From: Chloroflexota bacterium
Lineage (GTDB): Bacteria > Chloroflexota > Anaerolineae > Caldilineales > Caldilineaceae
NCBI GenBank assembly: GCA_003577005.1
Contig: QEUW01000159.1
Span: forward strand, 1-15,967
Length of the DNA stretch: 15,967 nt
Direction of reading: 5' to 3'
Shown: positions 1-7,709 of the stretch, piece after piece
Layout: every line of letters begins with the position of its first letter
Numbering within the stretch: position 1 is the first letter of the stretch
Program-made: the position numbers and the translations under genes
The notes under the pieces: model-generated
Databases searched by the model: none
What the model was told of the DNA's origin: nothing
The model's input: the letters and a program-made list of their open reading frames with translations, nothing else

Positions 1-1
1 C

Positions 2-295
2 TTCCGCGAGGCGCTTCACATCGTCGGCGACCAGGCATCGCTCCATGTGGTGGAACCGTGGAAGCCGGGGTTGCAGGGCAAGGAGAGCCACTGCCTGTTA
101 GTTGACCGCAGCGGCGCAAGCGAAACAATCGTCACGCCGTCCATCGACCCTTATCTGTGCGAGGTGCAGGCGATGGAGGCGTGCGTGCTCGATGGGGCTG
201 CGCCGGTCGTGCCACTTGCGCAGAGCCGCTGTTTTTTGCACAGCGCCCTTGCCCTCTACGAGTCGGCGCGCGCGGGGCGAGTGGTGCGGCTGTAG
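2..295 (+). CDS. Gfo/Idh/MocA-type oxidoreductase, C-terminal end (partial)
   Basis: The reading frame is open from the left edge and ends at TAG 293-295, so only the last 97 codons are visible and the start lies outside the window. The final stretch, SRCFLHSALALYESARAG followed by RVVRL, is the type of C-terminal helix and tail seen in NAD(P)-dependent Gfo/Idh/MocA sugar oxidoreductases. Members usually have about 330-400 residues and oxidise or reduce sugars, inositols or their derivatives. The Rossmann domain and the catalytic Lys/His are not in view, so the substrate and even the family rest on this tail alone. The stop codon lies inside the left end of a palindromic repeat (291-357), so the repeat may have set the present C-terminus. 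Confidence 0.6.
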   Translation, partial: FREALHIVGDQASLHVVEPWKPGLQGKESHCLLVDRSGASETIVTPSIDPYLCEVQAMEACVLDGAAPVVPLAQSRCFLHSALALYESARAGRVVRL

Positions 296-357
296 GGCAA
301 GACGCCGTCTTGCCCACACCCACTAAGCAACAGGGCAAGATAGCATCTTGCCCTACA
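291..357. repeat. Twin-palindrome (REPIN-like) intergenic element
   Basis: Two short hairpins stand side by side. The first is GGGCAAGACG / CGTCTTGCCC at 295-304 and 306-315 (perfect, 1-base loop). The second is GGGCAAGAT / ATCTTGCCC at 333-341 and 345-353 (perfect, 3-base loop). The outer ends TGTAGGGCAAGA (291-302) and TCTTGCCCTACA (346-357) are perfect inverted repeats, so the 67-bp unit is itself a palindrome built of two palindromes. There is no T-run, so a classical terminator is not indicated, although RNA hairpins here would protect the 3' end of the upstream message. It resembles REP/REPIN-type dispersed elements in architecture; copy number in the genome is unknown. Confidence 0.65.
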
Positions 358-373
358 TTTGGCGCCCTGATTA

Positions 374-402
374 TTCAGATTCGCACACATCTGTGTTATG
401 AT
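374..402 (+). promoter_or_regulatory. Sigma-70-type promoter for the cca-like gene, leaderless start
   Basis: TTCAGA (374-379) and TATGAT (397-402) are separated by 17 bases. The -10 box matches TATAAT at five of six positions and the -35 box matches TTGACA at four of six. The expected transcription start, 6-7 bases after the -10 box, falls at 408-410, on the A of the ATG at 409. There is no Shine-Dalgarno sequence before that ATG, which fits a leaderless message. Confidence 0.5.
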
Positions 403-408
403 AGACAT

Positions 409-1913
409 ATGAATTGGCAGCCAAAGCGTCCGGCGATCCGTGCGCTGGTCCGGGCTTTTCAGCAACAGACATCGCCGCTCTATGTCGTTGGCGGTGTCGT
501 GCGCGATTATCTGTTAGACCAGCGCGCCGAGACGACCGACATCGACCTGGTGGTCGAACACTCCTCTATCCGCTCGACGCCGAGCGAGATGTGGCCCGGC
601 TGGTTTTTACCGCATCCGGCGAGCGCCCACTGGTTTGTGATGTTGCCAGCGTGCGTGGTGGTTCGCTGGAGGCCGACCTGCTGTTGCGTGATTTTACGGT
701 CAATGCCCTGGCGATTGTGCTCGAACCCGGCGGCCAGCGTCTGGTCGATGTCTGCGGTGGTCTACGTGACCTGGAGCGCCGTCTATTGCGGCGTGTAACG
801 GCAGCCAGCTTTGCCGATGACCCGGCGCGCCTGCTGCGCGCTGTGCGTTTTGTCCACCAGTTGCGTTTTACTCTGGAAGAAGAGACCCTCATCCAGGTCA
901 AGCGCATGAGCACTACAGTCAAACTTGCCAGCGCCGAACGGGTGCGGGATGAACTCTGGAAGATCCTTGCCACAGCGACGCCGGCTGCTGCGCTGGATGA
1001 TCTGAATTCCTTGGGGCTGATGCCACATGTTCTGCCTGAAGTGCGTTTGCTCGTCGGTGTGAAACAGTCACCTCCGCACGACCTGGATGTGTACGGGCAC
1101 ACGCTCCGCGTTGTGGGCTACGCAGCCCAATTACGCGATTGGCTGCGTGAACCCGCAGGCGGCGTGCCTGATACAGGGGCCGGCTGGCAGGAACGACTGG
1201 CGCCCTGGCGGTCGCGGCTGCGCCAGCACTTTGCCCAGCCGCTAGCCGGTGGCCGTACGCGCGCCGAATGGTTGGTCTGGCACGCGCTGCTCCACGATAT
1301 TGGCAAACCAAACGCTCGCACCGTTGAACGGCAAACAGAGGGAAATGTCCGGGTCCGCTTTATCGGGCACGAGCAGGTCAGCGCTGAACTGCTGGCCCAC
1401 CGGCTCCACCAGTTGCGCTTTGGGCGGCAAGAGATCGATCTGGCCGTGGCGGTGGCCGCCGGCCACATGCGCCCGCACCAGTTGCACGCTGCTTTTACGG
1501 GCGAGCCGATCAGCCGCCGCGCGGCTTATCGCTATTTTCGCGATGTGGGTGGGCGCCAGTTCAGCCAGCTGGCCGGGGTGGATACCCTCTTGGTTGCCCT
1601 TGCGGATCAACTGGGCATTTACCCAGACCGGCCACCCGCGTGGGAGGCGTATCTGACCCACGTGGAGCAGTTGTTAGCCTATGCCTTTTCCAGCGATGGG
1701 CTAGAGACAACGCAACAGCGCCCCATTCTCGATGGTGACACCCTGATGCAGCGTTTGCATCTGGCGCCCGGGCGCCAGGTGGGCGAGATCCTCGAGCATG
1801 TGCTCGAAGCACAGGCCGCCGGTGAGGTGAGTAATTTGGATGATGCCCTGGCTGTGGCCCGCCGCTGGCTCGATGAACGGCAACCGGTGGTGGAACCTGC
1901 GTCGCAGTGGTAG
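409..1913 (+). pseudogene. CCA tRNA nucleotidyltransferase/poly(A) polymerase family with HD domain, frameshifted
   Basis: This enzyme family adds CCA to tRNA 3' ends. From ATG 409 one frame reads MNWQPKRPAIRALVRAFQQQ and then LYVVGGVVRDYLL (nucleotide-binding GG...RD) and TDIDLVVEH (catalytic DxD), up to about 561. The rest of the enzyme continues in another frame from about 561: LYPLDAERDVARLVF, LEADLLLRDFTVNALAI, DDPARLLRAVRF, and an HD domain with HALLHDIGK (1281-1307), ending at TAG 1911-1913. The two halves do not join in one frame. From family knowledge, roughly 13-16 residues (a helix) normally separate VVE from YPLDAER, so about 40-46 bases seem to be missing rather than one base; the frame requires the missing length to be 1 modulo 3. 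This is a true pseudogene, an assembly error, or a population variant. The apparent N-terminus reading from ATG 414 is an out-of-frame translation. Downstream motifs are intact. Confidence 0.8.
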
Positions 1914-1988
1914 ATAGACGATTGACATCAACCCGCCCTGCCCGCCGGTCTGCGCACCCGGCGCGGCGGTCCCAACACAAGCTTGTCA

Positions 1989-3599
1989 ATGAACCGATCC
2001 GTCTGCCCCTATCTGGGCACGCTGGATAAAGATGAGCAGCCAGGCCCGGCTATCGAATATCCTAGCCTGGAGAATCAATGTTTCGCCGCCCCTGCGGAGG
2101 CGTTGCTCTTGCTCGGTGACCAGGCGAGCTATTGCCTCTCGGGCGGACACCGCCATTGCCCACGCTATCAGGCTGTACAGCGCGACGCAGCAGCGGCTTC
2201 CCCAGCTGAGGATCTGGCGTACGAGCCGCCGGATATCGAGGTGGCGCACGGGGGGCTGGCTACAGCTGATCCGGGTCTTTTTGGCAACCTTGTCGACGTG
2301 TTCGAGGGGCAGGCAACTCACGGCGGTCGAAGGTGGGCTTGGATTGGCGCCGCCGCCTTATTTTTGCTGGTCTTTTTGTGTGGTGGCAGTTTCGCAGCCT
2401 ATACAGGCTGGCAGTTGATCAACGCCCGCTATCTGGCCGCCGCTCCCGGTGAGATCAATACCTTGAACAGCAGCCCGGCCAACAGCGAACCCACGCCGCA
2501 ACAGCCGCTCTTTTTGGTCGTCACGGCGACGGCCCAGGCGCCTGCCGCCCCACCGGTGGTTGCCGAACCCGCCGTGCAGACGCCCATCGCTACGCAGCCA
2601 TCGTTTCCGCCGGCAGTGACGCCAACGCCGGTTGTCATCGACCCCGATGCGCGGCCGCAGGTACCAGCCAACAGTGGCGAGCCGCTTACCGATACTGCGG
2701 CCAACCTGGCTGAAGCGCCGCCGGCCAGCAGCGAGAATGAGCTTCCTGACCTTGCGCAGAATGTCGTGCTGCCGACACCGGAGCTCAACCTGCAACTGGA
2801 GATCCCCACGCGGCGGCCAACACCCATCTTTGACGTACCAACCAGCACGCCGGAGCCGAACCTGCCCACGCCGACGCCTACGACCGTCCCGATCTTGGGT
2901 ACACCGATGGTGCGTTTTGCGCCGCTCCAGCACGAGTTGCAAGAGGGACAGTGTACACTTTTGCGCTGGCATGTGGAAAATGTCCAGGCTGTCTACTATG
3001 AAAATCAGGGCGTCAATGGGATCGGCGAACGGGAGGAGTGTATCGACGACGAGCCAGAGACCTTCACGCTGGTGGTGATTCTGCCCGACGGCAATACGGA
3101 CATCTACACCACCACCGTCAATTACCTGCCACCGACGCCGACGCCGACGCCGACGCCTAGCTTTACGCCGATCCGCGATGAAGCACCCACACCGACATGG
3201 ACACCCAATATCCCGACCGAAACGCCCACGCCGCCCCCGATCCTGAATGTCGGGCTCGAAATTTTTGGGGAAAGTCGTCGTATCTGTAGCCCAGGCAGCA
3301 GTTGCGAGTTCGACCTGCTGGCGCGTAACAGCGGCAACCAGACCGATGGTCTTCTGGTCACCTTTGTTCAAACCGGTGCGTGGCCGGCCCTGCTCTGCGA
3401 GGACAATGGTAACTGTAGCGCAACAAGCCTGGCCCTCAGCGCCGTCAGCGCCAACAGCGCCAAGTTGGTCAAACTCAAAGTCAGCGTGCCGGCGGATGCC
3501 ACGGCGCAGACCGCTGCATACGCAGTTCAAGTAATCAGCAGCGCATCGGGGGGATCGGTTACATCTTCGGCACAGACACTTGAGGTAGAAGTACAGTGA
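1989..3599 (+). CDS. Single-pass surface protein with Cys/His N-terminus, Thr/Pro linkers and two Ig-like domains
   Basis: The 536-residue protein has no enzyme motif. Residues 1-65 hold CPYLG, NQC, YCLSGGHRHCPRY, a Cys/His cluster that looks able to bind a metal. One membrane segment follows at about 117-139 (WAWIGAAALFLLVFLCGGSF). Then comes a long Thr/Pro/Ala-rich spacer (about 150-305), a beta-sandwich-like domain (about 306-378, with CTLLRWHVENVQAVYY), a TPTPTPTP spacer, and a final beta-rich domain with four Cys (CSPGSSC, LLCEDNGNC). The likely topology is Cys/His cluster inside and Ig-like domains outside, so a role in surface binding or signalling is inferred. ATG 1989 is preferred over the in-frame TTG 1983; neither has a clear ribosome site. 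It starts 75 bases after the cca-like gene. Related proteins in Chloroflexota have the same layout, by recollection. Confidence 0.75.
   Translation: MNRSVCPYLGTLDKDEQPGPAIEYPSLENQCFAAPAEALLLLGDQASYCLSGGHRHCPRYQAVQRDAAAASPAEDLAYEPPDIEVAHGGLATADPGLFGNLVDVFEGQATHGGRRWAWIGAAALFLLVFLCGGSFAAYTGWQLINARYLAAAPGEINTLNSSPANSEPTPQQPLFLVVTATAQAPAAPPVVAEPAVQTPIATQPSFPPAVTPTPVVIDPDARPQVPANSGEPLTDTAANLAEAPPASSENELPDLAQNVVLPTPELNLQLEIPTRRPTPIFDVPTSTPEPNLPTPTPTTVPILGTPMVRFAPLQHELQEGQCTLLRWHVENVQAVYYENQGVNGIGEREECIDDEPETFTLVVILPDGNTDIYTTTVNYLPPTPTPTPTPSFTPIRDEAPTPTWTPNIPTETPTPPPILNVGLEIFGESRRICSPGSSCEFDLLARNSGNQTDGLLVTFVQTGAWPALLCEDNGNCSATSLALSAVSANSAKLVKLKVSVPADATAQTAAYAVQVISSASGGSVTSSAQTLEVEVQ
3132..3155 (+). 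repeat. Hexanucleotide tandem repeat in the Thr/Pro linker
   Basis: CCGACG is repeated four times without interruption and encodes the core of a TPTPTPTP spacer. Such a unit can gain or lose copies by slippage without shifting the frame, which would change the spacer length between the two Ig-like domains. Confidence 0.8.
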
Positions 3600-3621
3600 G
3601 GAAAAAGTATGTCTGGGTTAC

Positions 3622-3693
3622 GACGATAGACAGTGGACGATAGACGATGGACGATAGCTCATGAACCATCGTCTATCATCCATCGTCCAGTCA
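3622..3693. repeat. Heptamer hairpin A (GACGATR units)
   Basis: The left arm is five in-phase heptamers from 3622 to 3656: GACGATA, GACAGTG, GACGATA, GACGATG, GACGATA. The right arm (3666-3693) carries the same units in reverse complement: CCATCGT, CTATCAT, CCATCGT, CCAGTCA. The 24 bases 3634-3657 pair with 3666-3689 with four mismatches around an 8-base loop (CTCATGAA). A second small hairpin, CCAGTC-ACCA-GACTGG (3687-3702), follows directly and ends 10 bases before the ATG at 3713. The repeat fills the gap between two genes on the same strand and could act as an RNA hairpin or transcription end. There is no T-run. Confidence 0.8.
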
Positions 3694-3712
3694 CCAGACT
3701 GGAATTGGATTT

Positions 3713-5077
3713 ATGAGTAGTTTGCTGCTAATCTTCGCCGTGATCGCTTTTCTGATAGCGGTCAACGGCCTTTATGTGGCGGCTGAATTTTCGGCGGTCA
3801 GCGCCCGCCGTCCGCGCCTGGCTCAACTTGCCGACGCCGGCAACAGCAGCGCCCGGATCATTCTCGATACGATTAGCGACCCGCATAAGCTTGATGTGTA
3901 CATTGCAGCCTGCCAGGTGGGGATCACACTCTCCAGCTTGCTGCTCGGCTTCTATGCTCAGAATCAGATCATCGGCTGGGCCGCCCCGTTCTTTGACCTG
4001 TTCCCCGCCGGTGTGCGCACAGTGGTGCAACCCGCTGTCTCGGTCAGCATCCTTCTGGGGTTGACCATCCTGCAAGTGATCCTTGGCGAGTTGATCCCCA
4101 AGAATATCGGCATCCAGTTTCCCGAACGGCTGGTTTTGTGGACGGCGGCACCTATGCGGTGGTCGCTGGCCTTCTTCCGTCCGCTGATCTGGCTTTTCAA
4201 CGGCAGTGGCCGGCTGATCCTGCGCCTCTTTGGTGTCCGCGCCGTGGCCGAACATGCCCATGTACACTCGCCGGAGGAGATCGTGCTCTTAGTGGAAGAG
4301 AGCAGCGCCGGGGGCGTTCTCGACCGAGAAGAGCGCCGTTTGCTGGTCAATACCTTGCAGTTGCGCAAGCAGACGGTACGCAAAGTCATGGTGCCGCGCA
4401 GCCAAATGTTGGCCGCCGAGGTGGATATGCCGGTGGAGGATCTCTTCCGCCTATTGGCCGGCTCCGTCTATTCCCGCCTACCCCTCTACGAAGACTCGGT
4501 GGACAAGATCGTGGGGCTGGTTCACCTCAAAGATCTGCTGCAATTGCGTTACTGGCAGCGCCACCCCGCCGCGGCGGCCGGCCAGCCACAAGAAGTGCGC
4601 CAGGTGATGCACCCCGCCCTCTTTGTGCCCGACTCTATCCCGATCGAAGAAGTGATCGCTCAGATGCAGGCCACGCATCAAAATATCGCCATCGTGGTCG
4701 ATGAGTATGGCGGCACCGCCGGTCTGGTGACCTTTGAAGATTTGATGGAGGAGATCATCGGCGATTTTCAAGATGAGTTTGACCCCGAAAACCCGGTGCT
4801 CCGTCTGATCGGCAAAAACCAACTGGTGGCGCGCGGGGATGTGCAACTGGAGGACCTCAGCCACTTGTTGGGGATTCATTTTGTGGCGCCGGAAGTCGAT
4901 ACGATCGGCGGCCTCGTTACTAAGGCATTGGGCAAAATTCCAACCGTGGGCGAAAAGGTCGAGGTCCACGGCGTTCGCATTCGCGTAGAGAAGATGGATG
5001 GCCACCGCGTCGCCGAAGTACACCTCCAGTTGACGCCGGAACAGTTTGTCCAGTTGAAGGAGATGACCCATGAATGA
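3713..5077 (+). CDS. Hemolysin C/CNNM-family membrane protein (DUF21-CBS-CBS-CorC_HlyC), first of a tandem pair
   Basis: The 454-residue protein has the usual family length. Residues 1-190 are a DUF21 (CNNM-type) membrane domain with a first hydrophobic helix ending in NGLYVAAEF and further helices around 70-120. Two CBS repeats lie at about 220-280 (VMVPRS, SRLPLYEDSVDKIVGLVHLK) and 285-345 (VMHPALFVPDS, IAIVVDEYGGTAGLVTFEDL). The CorC_HlyC domain is at about 360-445 (LVARGDVQLEDL, VDTIGGLV). Bacterial relatives are linked to magnesium/cobalt transport or tolerance; older hemolysin labels are misleading. CBS domains usually bind adenine nucleotides. It overlaps the next gene by 8 bases, so the two are almost certainly co-translated. 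No clear ribosome site precedes ATG 3713. Confidence 0.9.
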   Translation: MSSLLLIFAVIAFLIAVNGLYVAAEFSAVSARRPRLAQLADAGNSSARIILDTISDPHKLDVYIAACQVGITLSSLLLGFYAQNQIIGWAAPFFDLFPAGVRTVVQPAVSVSILLGLTILQVILGELIPKNIGIQFPERLVLWTAAPMRWSLAFFRPLIWLFNGSGRLILRLFGVRAVAEHAHVHSPEEIVLLVEESSAGGVLDREERRLLVNTLQLRKQTVRKVMVPRSQMLAAEVDMPVEDLFRLLAGSVYSRLPLYEDSVDKIVGLVHLKDLLQLRYWQRHPAAAAGQPQEVRQVMHPALFVPDSIPIEEVIAQMQATHQNIAIVVDEYGGTAGLVTFEDLMEEIIGDFQDEFDPENPVLRLIGKNQLVARGDVQLEDLSHLLGIHFVAPEVDTIGGLVTKALGKIPTVGEKVEVHGVRIRVEKMDGHRVAEVHLQLTPEQFVQLKEMTHE

Positions 5078-6461
5078 GATAGGATGGCCGATCCTAGTGA
5101 TCGGCCTCCTCCTCGTGGTCAACGGTTTTTTTGTTGCGGCTGAATTTGCGCTGGCTGCAGCACCAGAAGCCCGCATTGCCAGACTGGCGGAAGAAGGGTC
5201 TACAGGTGCACAACGTCTGCTGGCGATCTTGCGCAGCGCACGTTCCTTTACCGCCTATATCTCGACAGCCCAGGTGGGCATCACCCTCGCCAGTCTGGGA
5301 TTGGGCATGTACGGTGAACACGCGATTGCCGAATGGCTCGTCCACCCATTGGAGGAATTGGGAGGGTGGGGAACCGCCGCAGCCCACGTCATGGCGACTG
5401 TGTTGGCGGTTACCCTGCTTACTTACTTCCATGTGGTGCTGGGTGAAATGGTGCCCAAATCGCTTGCCCTCCTTGCGCCGGATATAGCCGCGCTGCGGCT
5501 GGCGACAGGGATGCGAGTGGCGCAGATCCTCTTTCGCCCGCTCACTGCGCTGCTCAACTGGATAGGGGACCTGCTGCTCCGGCTGGCCCGTATTCCACCG
5601 GCGGATGCCCGTGAACGCCTGATTTCTTCGGCGGAACTCGAGTACATCGTGGAAGAGAGCACGGTCAGCGGCTTGCTGGAGCCGACCGAACAACTCTATC
5701 TCGAAAACGTGCTGGACTTTGGCGAACGTACGTTGGGCCAGGTGATGACGCCGCGGACCCGCATGCAGATCTTGCCGGTGGAGGCGACTCTGGATGAAGT
5801 GCTGGAAACCATCTGTGAACATGGTTACTCGCGCTACCCGGTCTATGAGGAGAACCGCGACCACATCATCGGGGTTCTCTACGTCAAAGACCTGGCGCGC
5901 CTGATTAGCCAGGGCCCCCAAAGCATCGACCTGCGGACGCTCGTGCGCCCCGCTTACTTTGTGCCCGAGAGCGTATTGTTGGAACAGATGCTCCAGCGCT
6001 TCCGCGCCGACCACATTCAAATTGCCATCGTGGTCGATGAATTTGGCGGCACTGCCGGTCTGGTGACGTTGGAGGATCTGGTGGAGGAGCTCATCGGTGA
6101 AATCCAGGATGAGTTCGACGAGGAGATCCCGCCGCTGGAAGAGATCGCGCCCTACACGTTGCGCGCCCGTGGGGACCTGCTCATCGACGAGCTAAACCAG
6201 CACTATGAACTGGCGCTCCATCACGAAGAGGCTGACACCGTGGGTGGCCTGGTGATGGCTCAACTGGGCCGTATACCCACCCCAGGCGAGCGCGTGGTTG
6301 TAGGCGAAGTTCAGTTCGAGGTCGAGGCGGTCGAAGGGCGGGCGATCAGTACGGTGCTGGTGCGGCTTCCCGTGTCGCCGCTGCTTGGCGATGAATCGTC
6401 GAACAGCGAGACCGACCCCGTTCTCAGCCGGGAAAACGCCTGGTTGAGTTCATCATCATAA
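5070..6461 (+). CDS. Hemolysin C/CNNM-family membrane protein (DUF21-CBS-CBS-CorC_HlyC), second of a tandem pair
   Basis: The 463-residue protein is a diverged paralogue of the preceding one with identical domain order: DUF21 at 1-190 (NGFFVAAEF, HVVLGEMVPKSLAL), CBS repeats at about 222-280 (VMTPRTRM, SRYPVYEENRDHIIGVLYVK) and 285-345 (IAIVVDEFGGTAGLVTLEDL), and CorC_HlyC at about 365-440 (LRARGDLLIDEL, ADTVGGLV). It has an extra acidic, Ser-rich tail of about 20 residues. ATG 5070 lies inside the end of the upstream gene, with AAGGAG at 5057-5062 as ribosome site. The 8-base overlap and shared architecture suggest that the two form a heterodimer, since CNNM/CorC proteins work as dimers. That is inference. 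Ion transport or ion sensing is the likely role. Confidence 0.9.
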   Translation: MNEIGWPILVIGLLLVVNGFFVAAEFALAAAPEARIARLAEEGSTGAQRLLAILRSARSFTAYISTAQVGITLASLGLGMYGEHAIAEWLVHPLEELGGWGTAAAHVMATVLAVTLLTYFHVVLGEMVPKSLALLAPDIAALRLATGMRVAQILFRPLTALLNWIGDLLLRLARIPPADARERLISSAELEYIVEESTVSGLLEPTEQLYLENVLDFGERTLGQVMTPRTRMQILPVEATLDEVLETICEHGYSRYPVYEENRDHIIGVLYVKDLARLISQGPQSIDLRTLVRPAYFVPESVLLEQMLQRFRADHIQIAIVVDEFGGTAGLVTLEDLVEELIGEIQDEFDEEIPPLEEIAPYTLRARGDLLIDELNQHYELALHHEEADTVGGLVMAQLGRIPTPGERVVVGEVQFEVEAVEGRAISTVLVRLPVSPLLGDESSNSETDPVLSRENAWLSSSS

Positions 6462-6587
6462 GAGGTTTTTGAAGGCGTGGGGAGTGCGCACGTGGCGGCT
6501 GCCTGCTGGGTACACACTCGCGTGGTGTTGATTTCGTGGCCGGGCAGTAGCGTGCGGATCTTGTACCTTGACAGGGAATCGGTTGTT

Positions 6588-6932
6588 ATGAGTACCCCTA
6601 ACGAAAGCCTTGTGCAGCAAATCCGCGACACAGTGCTCCGCATGGTGCGAACGCCCACGCGTGCACTGGAGCCGGTTGAAGAACAAAGCGACAAGACCCG
6701 TGAGTCGGTGCGGCAACTTTCGCGCAGCCGGGTTAGCCAACTGCTGCGCCAACTCCGAGCCGCCCACGGTCGCACCTACGCCGACATTCAGGAGCAGACG
6801 GGTTTCTCGCAGCAGATGCTTTACGATGTCGAATACAAGGACCGCCGCCTCTCCCTCGACGAGTTGCGCATCCTGGCCCAGTGCTACAGTGTCACCGTCA
6901 ACGACATCTTGGGTGTAGATATTGACACGTGA
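6588..6932 (+). CDS. XRE-type helix-turn-helix protein
   Basis: The protein has 114 residues. The C-terminal half (about 51-110) is an XRE/Cro-type HTH: LLRQLRAAHGRTYADIQEQT, then the recognition region GFSQQMLYDVEYKDRRLS and LDELRILAQCYSVTVNDIL. The N-terminal half (1-50) is charged, without recognisable fold, and may bind a partner. ATG 6588 is chosen because AGGGAA lies about ten bases upstream; the frame stays open back to GTG 6477 but that extension looks non-coding. It is followed after 59 bases by a PP2C phosphatase and then a P-loop protein on the same strand, which suggests a regulatory role in a small signalling set. Its target is unknown, and no operator could be identified. A heptamer repeat begins at its stop codon. 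Confidence 0.75.
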   Translation: MSTPNESLVQQIRDTVLRMVRTPTRALEPVEEQSDKTRESVRQLSRSRVSQLLRQLRAAHGRTYADIQEQTGFSQQMLYDVEYKDRRLSLDELRILAQCYSVTVNDILGVDIDT

Positions 6933-6988
6933 TGCGTAAACCTTCATGACACGCATTCCGTATCCTGCATTTCGTATTCCGCATTTCC
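6930..6988. repeat. Heptamer repeat B (CGYATTY units)
   Basis: Five in-phase heptamers run from 6952 to 6986: CGCATTC, CGTATCC, TGCATTT, CGTATTC, CGCATTT. The other arm is short: ATGCGT (6932-6937) pairs with ACGCAT (6951-6956) around AAACCTTCATGAC. The short arm begins at the TGA stop (6930-6932) of the XRE gene, and the long arm ends six bases before the ATG at 6992, leaving no room for a normal ribosome site there. The loop shares TCATGA with hairpin A. Confidence 0.7.
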
Positions 6989-6991
6989 AAC

Positions 6992-7708
6992 ATGGCTCTC
7001 CAACTTCAGGTGCAGATCGCCGTTGCCAAAGTGAACAAATATGCCGTAAGCGAGAGCGGCGACACGGTCGAGGTGGTTGAGCGACCACACGGTGGTGTGA
7101 GCATCGTTGTAGTTGATGGGCAGCGCAGCGGGAAGAGCGCCAAGGCGATCAGCAATATCGTCGTGCGCAAGGCGATCAGCCTGCTGGCTGAGGGCGTACG
7201 TGACGGGGCAGTTGCGCGCGCTACGCACGACTATCTGCGCACCCAACGCGGCGGCCAGGTCAGCGCCGAGTTGAGCATTGTCAGCATTGATCTGGCGACC
7301 AACACCCTGGTCATCAGCCGCAACGCCCGCTGTCCTATCTTGCTACGCCAGGCCGAGCAATGGCTCTGGCTCGATAGCCCATCCGATGCGGTCGGTATCT
7401 ATCGCAACACCAAACCCTCAATCGCCGAATCACCGCTGGCTCCCTATACGACAGTGATCGTAGGTAGCGATGGCATCTGGAGTGCCGGCAGCCGCCGTGG
7501 GCTGACGTTGGACGTGGCTGGCCTGCTTCAGCACCTGGACGAGGAGTCAACCACCCCAGCCAACGTTCTGGCTGATGCCATTCTGGCTGAGGCGCTCCGG
7601 CTCGACGACCAACGCCCCCAAGATGATGCTACCGTGGTGGTTGTCAAGCTCGTGCCGACAGCACCTCCCGACCCGAGACGGCGCTTGTTTATGCAGATCC
7701 CGATCTAA
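6992..7708 (+). CDS. PP2C-family protein phosphatase (SpoIIE/RsbX-like)
   Basis: The protein has 238 residues, the length of a stand-alone phosphatase domain. Metal-binding motifs appear in the expected order: ESGD (Asp24), [12 protein letters not shown] (Asp42-Gly43, the DGxxxG motif), [10 protein letters not shown] (about 91-100), [10 protein letters not shown] (Asp160) and [10 protein letters not shown] (Asp211-Asp212). Such enzymes remove phosphate from Ser/Thr of regulators, for example anti-sigma antagonists. It sits between an XRE protein and a P-loop protein and stops one base before the next ATG, so at least these last two are one transcript. ATG 6992 has no Shine-Dalgarno sequence because a heptamer repeat lies immediately upstream. 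No kinase, anti-sigma or STAS gene is in the window, so its substrate is unknown. Confidence 0.8.
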   Translation: MALQLQVQIAVAKVNKYAVSESGDTVEVVERPHGGVSIVVVDGQRSGKSAKAISNIVVRKAISLLAEGVRDGAVARATHDYLRTQRGGQVSAELSIVSIDLATNTLVISRNARCPILLRQAEQWLWLDSPSDAVGIYRNTKPSIAESPLAPYTTVIVGSDGIWSAGSRRGLTLDVAGLLQHLDEESTTPANVLADAILAEALRLDDQRPQDDATVVVVKLVPTAPPDPRRRLFMQIPI

Positions 7709-7709
7709 C

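Noticed and set aside
414..560. Alternative start at ATG 414 giving a long single-frame version of the cca-like gene
   Set aside because: The first 50 residues of that frame have no family resemblance, while the same bases in the frame from ATG 409 encode the conserved GG...RD and DxD motifs.
1922..1969. TTGACA followed by a GC-rich stem (CCGCCG 1942-1947 / CGGCGG 1964-1969) before the surface protein gene
   Set aside because: There is no -10 box at 16-18 bases and no T-run after the stem, so neither promoter nor terminator is supported.
2358..3530. 390-codon open frame on - opposite the surface protein gene
   Set aside because: It is an Arg-rich shadow caused by the Thr/Pro-rich codon pattern on +. 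It has no domain, ribosome site or signal.
5094..6020. 308-codon open frame on - opposite the second DUF21-CBS gene
   Set aside because: The opposite strand encodes a clear full-length family member; the - frame has no recognisable motif.
6477..6587. Upstream GTG start that would extend the XRE protein by 37 residues
   Set aside because: The extension has no sequence feature of a protein domain, and ATG 6588 has a plausible ribosome site.
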